64,000 nt of DNA from Chryseobacterium sp. 18061 (GTDB lineage: Bacteria; Pseudomonadota; Gammaproteobacteria; Enterobacterales; Enterobacteriaceae): assembly GCA_902706205.1 (NCBI GenBank), contig CACSKA010000007.1, forward strand, positions 248,001 to 312,000, read 5' to 3'. The notes beneath the pieces were generated by a model. It searched no databases. It was not told the origin of the DNA and was given only the letters and a program-made list of their open reading frames with translations. Positions 8,911-17,425 of the stretch are shown piece by piece. The position numbers and the translations under genes are program-made. How positions within the stretch are numbered: the stretch's first letter is position 1; every line of letters begins with the position of its first letter.

Positions 8911-9672
8911 TCAGAATTGCCCGGCGGCGCTGCGCTTGCACGGACCGACACCAGCCTCTGTCACATCAGCGGCGAAGACATAGCCCAGCCCACGCAGGGT
9001 TTTGATAAGCGTCGGCTGGTGCGGATTGCATTCTATTTTGCGGCGCAGGCGCATGATCAGCACGTCTATTGTCCGATCAAACACCTCGGTGCTTTCGCTG
9101 TGAGTCAGCTCCAGCAGCTGTTCCCGGCTGAGCACCCGCCGGGCGTTTTGCGCCAGGGCCAGCAGCAATCCGTATTCGCCCTGGGTTAGCGCCACTGCGT
9201 TTTGCGTGGGGTCGAACAGCTCGCAGCGTTCGATGTCGAGCCGCCAGCCGTTAAAGGTGATTCCGCCGCCCTGCCCGCTGCGCACGTCCACCGCCAGCGC
9301 ACCGCTGCGGCGTAATACCGCTTTAAGGCGCGCCACCATAATCCGCGGGTTAAACGGTTTGCCGATGTAGTCATCGGCGCCCATTTCCAGCCCGACCACC
9401 ACGTCCGATTCGCTGCCCATTCCGGTGAGCATGACCACCGGCAACTCCGGGCGTATTTTCTGCACCTGCATCAGCACCTGCAGGCCGTTGATATCCGGCA
9501 GCATCATGTCGAGCAGCACCAGCGCGATATCTGGCCGCTGCGCCACCGTCGCTACGCCCTGCTGACCCAAATGGCACACCACCACGTCAAACACATGCTC
9601 GGCGAGCACATCCCGAAGGAGTTCGCAGATTGCCGTGTCGTCATCAATCACCAGTATGACCGGTTTCATCAT
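8911..9672 (-). CDS. OmpR/TorR-type response regulator of the sugar module
   Basis: DNA-binding output of a two-component system, 253 aa. Receiver residues 1 to about 125 have the acidic pocket DDD (10-12), phosphoacceptor Asp55 (LLDMMLP) and Lys105 (GKPF). The C-terminal winged helix has YGLLLALAQNARRVLSREQL and the recognition region TIDVLIMRLRRKIE. I chose the start at 9672 because AGGGG sits 6 nt upstream; the frame runs 70 codons further without support. It is convergent with the kinase gene of the operon and most likely partners with the hybrid kinase at 1-2229, since no other kinase gene is in the window. Confidence 0.93.
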   Translation of the reverse strand: MMKPVILVIDDDTAICELLRDVLAEHVFDVVVCHLGQQGVATVAQRPDIALVLLDMMLPDINGLQVLMQVQKIRPELPVVMLTGMGSESDVVVGLEMGADDYIGKPFNPRIMVARLKAVLRRSGALAVDVRSGQGGGITFNGWRLDIERCELFDPTQNAVALTQGEYGLLLALAQNARRVLSREQLLELTHSESTEVFDRTIDVLIMRLRRKIECNPHQPTLIKTLRGLGYVFAADVTEAGVGPCKRSAAGQF

Positions 9673-9865
9673 CAGCCCCTGCTCTGAACGCCATGGAGTA
9701 AGTCTGGATGATTCTGGGGCGTGCTCCAGCCAATTCCAGCGCGGGGTGACGAATTTATAACCGCTGTCACATCCCGATGGCTTTCGACACGTCAAAACTG
9801 ACGAGCCGACCCCTTTCGTCAGCTGCGCCAACGCTGAAACCCGCCAATACACATACCGTAAAGAG

Positions 9866-9881
9866 TGGCATAAAACCTGCA
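9866..9881 (+). promoter_or_regulatory. Sigma-54 (-24/-12) promoter of fdhF
   Basis: TGGCATaaaacCTGCAT matches the sigma-54 consensus with GG and GC 12 bp apart, 50 bp upstream of fdhF. In E. coli fdhF is transcribed by sigma-54 with the formate-responsive activator FhlA bound upstream. The 190 bp between here and the divergent regulator start contain GTGACGAATTT and CTTTCGTCAG stretches that could hold FhlA sites, which I could not confirm. Confidence 0.75.
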
Positions 9882-9931
9882 TTAACGAGCGCTGAACGCA
9901 TTTATGCGACTGTTAAACTGGAGCGAAACCG

Positions 9932-12082
9932 ATGAAAAAAGTCGTCACGGTTTGCCCTTACTGCGCATCGGGCTGCAAGATAAACCTGGTGGTGGATAAC
10001 GGCAAAATAATCCGGGCGGAAGCGGCGCAGGGGAAAACTAACCAGGGCACACTGTGCCTGAAAGGGTTCTACGGTTGGGATTTTATCAACGATACCCAAA
10101 TCCTCACCCCGCGCCTGAAAACCCCGATGATCCGTCGCCAGCGTGGCGGCAAACTGGAGTCCGTCTCCTGGGACGAGGCGCTGAATTATGTCGCCGACCG
10201 CCTGAGCGCCATCAAAGCCAAATACGGCCCGGACGCTATCCAGACCACCGGTTCGTCGCGCGGGACAGGGAATGAAACCAACTATGTGATGCAAAAATTT
10301 GCGCGCGCCGTTATTGGCACCAATAACGTCGACTGCTGCGCTCGCGTCTGACACGGCCCTTCGGTTGCAGGTCTGCACCAATCGGTCGGTAACGGCGCTA
10401 TGAGTAATGCCATCACAGAGATTGATAACACCGACCTGGTGTTTATCTTCGGCTACAACCCGGCTGATTCGCACCCTATCGTTGCGAATCATGTAATTAA
10501 CGCCAAACGTAATGGCGCGAAAATCATCGTCTGCGATCCGCGTAAAATTGAAACCGCGCGTATTGCCGATATGCATATTGCCTTAAAAAACGGCTCGAAC
10601 ATCGCGCTGCTGAACGCCATTGGCCATGTGATCATCGAAGAAAATCTCTACGACACGGCGTTTGTCGCCAGCCGTACCGAAGGCTTCGAGGAGTATCGCA
10701 AAATCGTTGAAGGCTATACGCCAGAATCCGTGGAAACGATAACCGGCGTGAGTGCGCAGGAAATTCGCCAATGTGCGCGGATGTACGCGGGTGCAAAATC
10801 TGCCGCGATCCTGTGGGGCATGGGCGTGACTCAATTCTATCAGGGCGTGGAAACAGTGCGTTCGCTGACAAGCCTGGCGATGCTGACCGGCAATCTGGGT
10901 CGTCCAAGCGTCGGCGTTAACCCGGTTCGTGGGCAGAACAACGTGCAGGGTGCCTGCGATATGGGCGCATTGCCGGATACCTATCCGGGCTATCAATACA
11001 TCAACAATCCGGCCAACCGCGAGAAATTCGCCAAAGCCTGGGGCGTGGAAAACCTGCCTGCGCATACCGGCTATCGCATCAGCGAGCTGCCACACCGTGC
11101 GGCGCATGGCGAAGTGCGCGCGGCCTACATCATGGGCGAAGATCCGCTGCAAACTGACGCCGAGCTTTCTGCGGTGCGCAAAGGGTTTGAAGACCTCGAA
11201 CTGGTTATCGTGCAGGACATCTTTATGACCAAAACCGCCTCGGCGGCCGACGTCATTTTGCCGTCCACCTCTTGGGGCGAACACGAAGGCGTTTATACCG
11301 CCGCAGACCGTGGCTTCCAGCGCTTCTTCAAAGCGGTTGAGCCGCAGTGGGACCTGAAAACCGACTGGCAAATCATCAGCGAAATCGCCACCCGGATGGG
11401 CTATCCGATGCACTACAACAACACTCAGGAAATCTGGGATGAGTTGCGTCATCTGTGTCCGAGCTTTACCGGGGCCACTTACGAAAAAATGGGTGAGCTT
11501 GGCTATGTAATGTGGCCGTGCCGTGATGAGTCAGACGCCGATCAGGGTACGTCGTACCTGTTCGCGGAGAAGTTCGATACGCCGAACGGTCTGGCGCAGT
11601 TCTTCACCTGCGATTGGGTCGCGCCTATCGATAAACTCACCGAAGAGTATCCGCTGGTGCTCTCCACCGTGCGTGAAGTCGGCCACTACTCCTGTCGTTC
11701 GATGACTGGTAACTGTGCCGCGCTGGCCGCCTTGGCCGATGAACCGGGTTACGCACAAATTAATACCGCTGACGCGGCAAGGCTCGGTATTGAGAACGAA
11801 GCGCTAGTGTGGGTGTCTTCACGCAAAGGCAAAATCATTACCCGCGCGCAGGTCAGCGATCGCCCGAACGTCGGGGCGGTTTACATGACCTATCAGTGGT
11901 GGATTGGCGCCTGTAATGAGCTGGTCACGGAAAATCTAAGCCCGATAACCAAGACGCCGGAGTACAAGTACTGCGCCGTTAGGGTCGAGCGAATTACCGA
12001 CCAGCCTGAGGCTGAGCAGTACGTTATTGATGAATATAATAAGCTGAAGTCCCGGTTACGAGAAAGTGCGTTAGGTGCGTAA
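9932..12082 (+). CDS. fdhF: Formate dehydrogenase H, selenocysteine-containing
   Basis: Catalytic subunit of the formate-hydrogen lyase complex: formate to CO2 on a Mo-bisMGD centre, electrons leaving through one [4Fe-4S] cluster, at the cytoplasmic membrane face. The frame contains an in-frame UGA at codon 140 (10349-10351) in the context CCARV-U-HGPSV, exactly where the family has selenocysteine. Reading through gives 716 aa, close to the 715 of E. coli. Cluster ligands Cys8, Cys11, Cys15, Cys42 and the adjacent Lys44 are present. A conventional gene caller would split it into two pieces. A strong terminator follows, and hyc/selABC genes are not in the window. Confidence 0.97.
10349..10388 (+). 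promoter_or_regulatory. SECIS element of fdhF
   Basis: Immediately after the UGA codon the mRNA can fold CGGTTGCAG/CTGCACCAATCG with a GGTCT apical loop, almost identical to the SelB-binding hairpin of E. coli fdhF. It directs selenocysteine insertion at codon 140. Confidence 0.92.
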
Positions 12083-12084
12083 AA

Positions 12085-12118
12085 AAAAACGCCAGCCCGA
12101 TATCGGTGCTGGCGTTTT
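12085..12118. terminator. Bidirectional terminator between fdhF and chitinase
   Basis: Stem ACGCCAGC/GCTGGCGT around an 11-nt loop, with an A-run on the left and TTTT on the right, so it can serve both convergent genes. Confidence 0.85.
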
Positions 12119-12139
12119 CATTTTCTTAAATGACAACAG

Positions 12140-14371
12140 TTATTTGATTGTCAGTGTCTTAAGTACTTCCAGTTTTTTACTTTTTGCTGTAATGCCATCA
12201 GTACGTACAACGGAAACAACATCTCCTGCCTTCAGATCGCGGGCAATAGTCACCGTTGCTTTGGTGCTTGTTAGCTGACGACTCACGGCGCCATAGGATT
12301 TACTGGTTGAGGATGACCCAATATATTCCGAGTTGATATAGTAAGAAATCGTGCTTGCGCCGATCCAGGCAGGCCGGGCAATATCAATTTTCGTGGCCCA
12401 GTAAGATGTCTTTTTATAGCTGATATTCAGAATATCTTCGCTCTTTACAATATTCACCATATCCGCAGTGACGGTCATCGTTGCCAGTACCGTTTTGGCT
12501 TTATCATTGGTTTCGATAGTAAGAATATCGCCAGCTTTCAAATAGTTAAGGCCTCTATCCATAACCACATTGCCATTTGCATCCTCAGTGAGCGTGCAAC
12601 CAACACCTTCTACGCCCTTAGAAACGATACACGGATAATAATGCTGGGCACCTAAAGGTTGAAGGTGCGCGACAATATCTTGTTTATGATACATGTCTTT
12701 ATCTACCGTCAGGCTCATATGTGGATAGCCGTCTGCACCTCTGACAATGCTCAGTGATTTGACAAATTGCGGGTTAACATCTGCATCCAGTACTTTTCCA
12801 ACCAGTTTGCCCAGCTCATAATCCGGAGTATCACCGCTGATATCCCAAATAATCGCACCACCAAACCCTTGCTGGTTAATATAATCCACTTTTTCACGCA
12901 CTGACTGTGGATCATCATAGGTCAGCAGTTCTTTGGTTGCTGCATTGTACATATACGGTACGTGTGATTCGCTGTCCCAGTAACGGGTAAATCCGCCTTT
13001 AGACAGTTTATCTTTCAGCACATACCATGGGTTGGTACCGGTAAACTGTCCGACGTCATCCCACGCGCCCTTAACGGTTGCTGAGCCTTGTGCAAACAGA
13101 CCTGGCAGGCCCGGGATAATCTGTGTTGGTTCAACATTACCCCAACCACGCCCATAGAAAGGCACACCCATCAGCAATTTATTCTTCGGTACACGCCAGG
13201 TATTAACATATTCCTGCATGGTCGAGGACACGTTCAGCTTCTGATCGGCATCCTTGCTGTTGGCATAAAGCGGCGCATTATGGCCAGTGATCGGATCAAA
13301 GGCACCGTGGATGTCATATGCCATCACGTTAACGCTATCCAGCAGCGGAGCTGTCACTTCCGGGTTAATATACTGAATATTATTATGATTGGTCGTTACC
13401 GCAGACGAGAGCTGGTAATATTTGTCGTCTTTCAGGCCCTGAGCATCGAGCTTACTGCGCAGCATCTGGATCAGAGTGGTAAACTGGTTTTTCTCACTTT
13501 CAGTGTCCGGGTATTCCCAGTCGACATCAATGCCGTCGAATTTCCACTTCAGCATGTAATCAACCATGCTCTGCGCCAGACGCTCGGTACCTGCTGTCGT
13601 GGCCGTCGCAGCTTCAAACGCACCTTCAGCAGAGTTATCCCAGCCGCCGATGGAAATCATAAATTTCACGCCGCTCTGTGCCATTCGTGACGCCAGGTCT
13701 TTCATCAGCGAAGGACCTTTCTCACTATCGTGCAGCGTCACGACGCCATTTTTAACGACCGCAAAGCCGTAGTTTAAATGGGAGACCAGTTTGGGATTGA
13801 CTTTATCCGGCGTGAAATTATTGTGCGCATCATAAACACCCCATTCCGGGAAATAGCCCACGACTTTACGCTGTTCAGCCACACTCTTTTTTTGATCCTG
13901 TTGATACTGTTGGGCGACGTCACCGGTCCACGGGGTGAAATTAAATGTGCCCAAAATATTCTGTTGCAGGTTTGTGGCTTCACCTTTCAGCCATACAGAG
14001 TTCACACCGGGTTTTTCACCGGGATTTGCCCACCACTGGTTGGTCCAAAAATACCCCTGATAACGTACGCGGGTATTGGCGGTACCATAAGACTGGCTCG
14101 CATCCCATGTCGGCGTGGTCATCACCTGAGGCAGCTGATTAGCGACAATAACACTCTGAATGCCCGGGAAATTATTATTTACCCCGGTGTCAGTAGTTTC
14201 AAGCGCCAGCCAGGATTCCCCATTATCAATTGAGCGCATCATGGCGCTGCCATTGGTCCCTTCGAGGCGGTTGAGATCATCATTCGCGACCACTTGCGCA
14301 AAAGCTGCCGATGATGCACCTGCGGCCATAATACTGAGTCCAATCATCAGGCTGAGTGATTTTAATTTCAT
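12140..14371 (-). CDS. Secreted GH18 chitinase with chitin-binding module
   Basis: Endo/exo-chitinase expected to hydrolyse chitin or related GlcNAc polymers outside the cytoplasm, 743 aa. Signal peptide 1-25 (cleavage after AFA), then a CBM5/12-like module (about 86-130, WDASQSY, Y-WTNQWW, PG), then the GH18 barrel with SIGG at 240-243 and the catalytic DxxDxDxE motif at 279-286, general acid Glu286. About 190 residues after the barrel form an additional domain I do not recognise. The gene is clearly more A/T-rich than its neighbours and lies where E. coli K-12 has other genes, suggesting acquisition. A similar secreted chitinase exists in Salmonella, but orthology is not shown here. Confidence 0.92.
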   Translation of the reverse strand: MKLKSLSLMIGLSIMAAGASSAAFAQVVANDDLNRLEGTNGSAMMRSIDNGESWLALETTDTGVNNNFPGIQSVIVANQLPQVMTTPTWDASQSYGTANTRVRYQGYFWTNQWWANPGEKPGVNSVWLKGEATNLQQNILGTFNFTPWTGDVAQQYQQDQKKSVAEQRKVVGYFPEWGVYDAHNNFTPDKVNPKLVSHLNYGFAVVKNGVVTLHDSEKGPSLMKDLASRMAQSGVKFMISIGGWDNSAEGAFEAATATTAGTERLAQSMVDYMLKWKFDGIDVDWEYPDTESEKNQFTTLIQMLRSKLDAQGLKDDKYYQLSSAVTTNHNNIQYINPEVTAPLLDSVNVMAYDIHGAFDPITGHNAPLYANSKDADQKLNVSSTMQEYVNTWRVPKNKLLMGVPFYGRGWGNVEPTQIIPGLPGLFAQGSATVKGAWDDVGQFTGTNPWYVLKDKLSKGGFTRYWDSESHVPYMYNAATKELLTYDDPQSVREKVDYINQQGFGGAIIWDISGDTPDYELGKLVGKVLDADVNPQFVKSLSIVRGADGYPHMSLTVDKDMYHKQDIVAHLQPLGAQHYYPCIVSKGVEGVGCTLTEDANGNVVMDRGLNYLKAGDILTIETNDKAKTVLATMTVTADMVNIVKSEDILNISYKKTSYWATKIDIARPAWIGASTISYYINSEYIGSSSTSKSYGAVSRQLTSTKATVTIARDLKAGDVVSVVRTDGITAKSKKLEVLKTLTIK

Positions 14372-14874
14372 AATACAAATCCTTTATGTATTAACTACAA
14401 GGAAACACATTTATATAAAATATATCTAGAGGGTAAGACATGGCTGATATTAATCAACAACAATCCTTTTATCAATTCATCATGGCTATATGCCATAGAC
14501 TTATAAATTACAATCCATTCATATAATGAATGCCTGCAAACTAAAATATCGCTATAATCTCTATAAATATGCCACTGCATAGCATAAAAGGCGAAACCCC
14601 ATTACCACCTATTCATATTGTGAATTTTATAGATAGAAGATCTATTTCCGTTAATTATTAATTTAATTCTGATAAATTGAATAGGATAAATTTATTATTT
14701 AGTTTTTCGCGTAAGTGAGTTTGATAAATATCTCTCTCGCGGTTTCGGCAAGCCCATGTTCTTCCTGGTAATCAATGCGTGATCTGCCGCCCAAAGAGCG
14801 AACAAAATCACCACTCACCTCACGCTTAACACTATATTGACATATTGATAACAAAGTGCAGGGAGAAAAAAAGC
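14372..14874. promoter_or_regulatory. acs: AT-rich divergent control region, chitinase and acs
   Basis: About 500 bp without a credible gene. The first 330 bp next to the chitinase are very A/T-rich. Near acs a TATATT (14833-14838) could be a -10 hexamer, and GTGATCT at about 14779 is a half-site of CRP type. acs is known to be activated by CRP in E. coli, but I cannot place the sites firmly here. Confidence 0.5.
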
Positions 14875-16833
14875 ATGAGCCAAATACACAAACATTCTAT
14901 TCCCGCAAACATTGCGGAAAATTGCCTGATCAACCCGGAGCAGTATGCCGCGAAGTACCAACAGTCGGTGAGCGATCCTGACGCCTTTTGGGGCGAGCAG
15001 GGAAAAATCCTCGATTGGATGAAGCCCTATCAGAGCGTTAAAAATACCTCTTTCGCCCCCGGTAACGTCTCAATCAAATGGTACGAAGACGGCACCCTGA
15101 ATCTGGCGGCGAACTGCCTCGACCGCCATCTGGCCGAGCGTGGCGATCAGACCGCCATCATCTGGGAAGGCGACGACGCCACCCAGAGCAAACACATTTC
15201 CTACAAAGAATTGCACGCCGACGTGTGCCGCTTCGCCAACGTGCTGACCGAGCTCGGCATAAATAAAGGCGATGTGGTGGCGATTTACATGCCGATGGTG
15301 CCTGAAGCAGCAGTGGCGATGCTCGCCTGCGCGCGCATTGGGGCTGTACATTCAGTCATTTTCGGCGGCTTTTCACCGGAAGCCGTCGCCGGACGCATTA
15401 TCGATTCCAGTTCGCGCCTGGTGATCACCGCCGATGAAGGCGTGCGCGCAGGCCGTTCCATTCCGCTGAAGAAAAACGTCGATGACGCGCTGAAAAACCC
15501 GAACGTCAACACCGTGGAACACGTAGTGGTCCTGAAACGTACCGGCGGGACTATCGCCTGGCAGGAAGGCCGCGATCTGTGGTGGAACGCGCTGGTTGAA
15601 AAAGCCAGCGATAAGCATCAACCGGTTGAAGTTGGCGCGGAAGACCCGCTGTTTATCCTCTATACCTCTGGGTCTACCGGCAAACCAAAAGGCGTGCTGC
15701 ACACCACCGGCGGCTATCTGGTGTATGCGGCGAGCACCTTCAAATACGTCTTTGATTACCATCAGGGCGATATCTATTGGTGCACCGCCGATGTGGGTTG
15801 GGTCACCGGTCACAGCTATCTGCTGTACGGCCCGCTGGCCTGCGGCGCGACCACGCTGATGTTCGAAGGCGTACCAAACTGGCCGACGCCTGCGCGCATG
15901 AGCCAGGTGGTCGACAAACACAAAGTGAACATTCTCTACACCGCCCCGACCGCTATTCGTGCCCTGATGGCCGAAGGCGATAAGGCAATTCAGGGCACCA
16001 ATCGCTCTTCTCTGCGCATTCTCGGTTCCGTGGGCGAGCCTATCAACCCGGAAGCCTGGGAGTGGTACTGGAAGAAAATCGGCAACGAAAAATGTCCAGT
16101 GATAGACACCTGGTGGCAGACCGAAACCGGCGGCTTCATGATCACTCCACTGCCGGGTGCGACCGAGCTGAAAGCCGGCTCCGCGACGCGTCCGTTCTTC
16201 GGCGTACAGCCAGCGCTGGTCGATAACGAAGGCAACGTACTGGAAGGGGCGACCGAAGGCAACCTGGTGATCACCGATTCCTGGCCGGGCCAGGCGCGCA
16301 CGCTGTTTGGCGATCACGACAGGTTCGAGCAGACCTACTTCTCGACCTTCAAAAACATGTACTTCAGCGGAGACGGCGCACGCCGTGACGAAGACGGTTA
16401 TTTCTGGATTACGGGCCGCGTTGATGACGTACTGAACGTGTCCGGCCACCGTCTGGGCACCGCAGAGATTGAATCAGCGCTGGTGTCACATCCGAAAATC
16501 GCCGAAGCGGCGGTGGTCGGTATTCCGCACAGCATTAAGGGCCAGGCGATTTATGCCTACGTCACCCTGAACCACGGCGAAGAGCCGAGCGCGGAACTGT
16601 ATACCGAAGTGCGTAACTGGGTGCGCAAAGAGATTGGCCCACTGGCGACACCGGACGTGCTGCACTGGACCGACTCGCTGCCGAAAACCCGCTCCGGCAA
16701 AATCATGCGCCGCATTCTGCGCAAAATTGCCGCCGGGGATACCAGCAACTTTGGTGATACCTCAACACTTGCCGATCCGGGCGTGGTGGAAAAACTGCTC
16801 GAAGAGAAGCAGTCCATCTCAATGCCTTCTTGA
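14875..16833 (+). CDS. acs: Acetyl-CoA synthetase
   Basis: Activates acetate with ATP and CoA to acetyl-CoA through an acetyl-AMP intermediate, in the cytoplasm; the high-affinity acetate scavenging route. 652 aa, the E. coli length, when started at MSQIHKHS (14875, AGGGAG upstream). Seen: AMP-binding loop YTSGSTGKPKG, the DTWWQTETGG motif, and C-terminal PKTRSGKIMRR with the catalytic lysine that is acetylation-controlled in the family. Followed by yjcH and actP as in E. coli, but with a 277-bp gap carrying two repeats. Confidence 0.98.
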   Translation: MSQIHKHSIPANIAENCLINPEQYAAKYQQSVSDPDAFWGEQGKILDWMKPYQSVKNTSFAPGNVSIKWYEDGTLNLAANCLDRHLAERGDQTAIIWEGDDATQSKHISYKELHADVCRFANVLTELGINKGDVVAIYMPMVPEAAVAMLACARIGAVHSVIFGGFSPEAVAGRIIDSSSRLVITADEGVRAGRSIPLKKNVDDALKNPNVNTVEHVVVLKRTGGTIAWQEGRDLWWNALVEKASDKHQPVEVGAEDPLFILYTSGSTGKPKGVLHTTGGYLVYAASTFKYVFDYHQGDIYWCTADVGWVTGHSYLLYGPLACGATTLMFEGVPNWPTPARMSQVVDKHKVNILYTAPTAIRALMAEGDKAIQGTNRSSLRILGSVGEPINPEAWEWYWKKIGNEKCPVIDTWWQTETGGFMITPLPGATELKAGSATRPFFGVQPALVDNEGNVLEGATEGNLVITDSWPGQARTLFGDHDRFEQTYFSTFKNMYFSGDGARRDEDGYFWITGRVDDVLNVSGHRLGTAEIESALVSHPKIAEAAVVGIPHSIKGQAIYAYVTLNHGEEPSAELYTEVRNWVRKEIGPLATPDVLHWTDSLPKTRSGKIMRRILRKIAAGDTSNFGDTSTLADPGVVEKLLEEKQSISMPS

Positions 16834-16847
16834 TGTGATGTTCCCCT

Positions 16848-16935
16848 CGCTTTTTCAGGCGAGGGTCGGGTGAGCGGATTGAGCCGTACATTATTCCTCT
16901 CACCCTAACCCTCTCCCTTAAGGGGCGAGGGAACA
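16848..16935. repeat. REP-like C-rich palindromic repeat downstream of acs
   Basis: CCCCTCGC/GCGAGGG followed by CTCACCCTAACCCTCTCCCTTAAGG/GGCGAGGG. It shares the CCCTAACCCTCTCCC core with the 2257-2613 array. It may stabilise or end part of the acs transcripts. Confidence 0.75.
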
Positions 16936-16963
16936 GTACGGTGCTTTTACATAAAAACAATAC

Positions 16964-17095
16964 CTTACCTCCCCAATGGATTTCGTGACGCAGGCGGGCG
17001 GCAAGCACGACACTCCCCAACAGCATAGAACACTATGTGGCTGGGGCGACCGTGTACAGCCAACGCACCTCCGCCGTGAAAGACGAAGGGGAACC
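16964..17095. repeat. ERIC-like element between acs and yjcH
   Basis: About 130 bp with the ERIC central palindrome (CTCCCCAACAGCATAG-AACACTATGTGGCTGGGGCGA), CAGCCAACGCACCT on the right arm and inverted ends TACCTCCCC/GGGGAACC. It ends about 15 nt before the yjcH start, so it occupies the operon leader. Confidence 0.85.
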
Positions 17096-17110
17096 TCTGG
17101 AGACGCGGTG

Positions 17111-17425
17111 ATGAATCAAGATATTTGTCAGCAGATAGAAAGCAGTGCGCATTTCAGGGAGCTCGTCGAAAAACGGCAACGGTTTGCCACCCTCCTGTCG
17201 ATCATCATGCTGGTGGTCTACGTCGGTTTTATTCTGTTAATTGCTTTTGCGCCCGGCTGGCTCGGTACGCCGCTGCATGCGGGCACCAGCGTCACGCGCG
17301 GCATTCCCATCGGGATTGGCGTAATCATCATTTCTTTCGTGCTTACCGGCGTGTACGTCTGGCGGGCAAACGGTGAATTCGACCGGCTGACGACGGCCGT
17401 TCTGCGTGAGGTGAAGACTCCATGA
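17111..17425 (+). CDS. yjcH: Small inner-membrane protein YjcH (DUF485)
   Basis: 104 aa, same length as E. coli YjcH. Two hydrophobic segments (about 25-47 and 60-82) and a polar N-terminus are visible. It is always linked with the acetate permease gene and is thought to assist it; molecular role not established. Start at MNQDICQQ (17111) with TGGAG upstream. Overlaps actP by 4 nt (ATGA). Confidence 0.95.
   Translation: MNQDICQQIESSAHFRELVEKRQRFATLLSIIMLVVYVGFILLIAFAPGWLGTPLHAGTSVTRGIPIGIGVIIISFVLTGVYVWRANGEFDRLTTAVLREVKTP

Noticed and set aside
9932..10351. Truncated or frameshifted formate dehydrogenase (two separate frames)
   Set aside because: Both frames are in phase across a single UGA in a selenocysteine context followed by a SECIS hairpin; it is one gene.
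14395..14580. Small reading frame upstream of the chitinase gene
   Set aside because: AT-rich promoter region, no ribosome-binding site and no recognisable protein.
15373..16449. Long antisense frame opposite acs
   Set aside because: Shadow of a high-GC coding gene; acs is certain.
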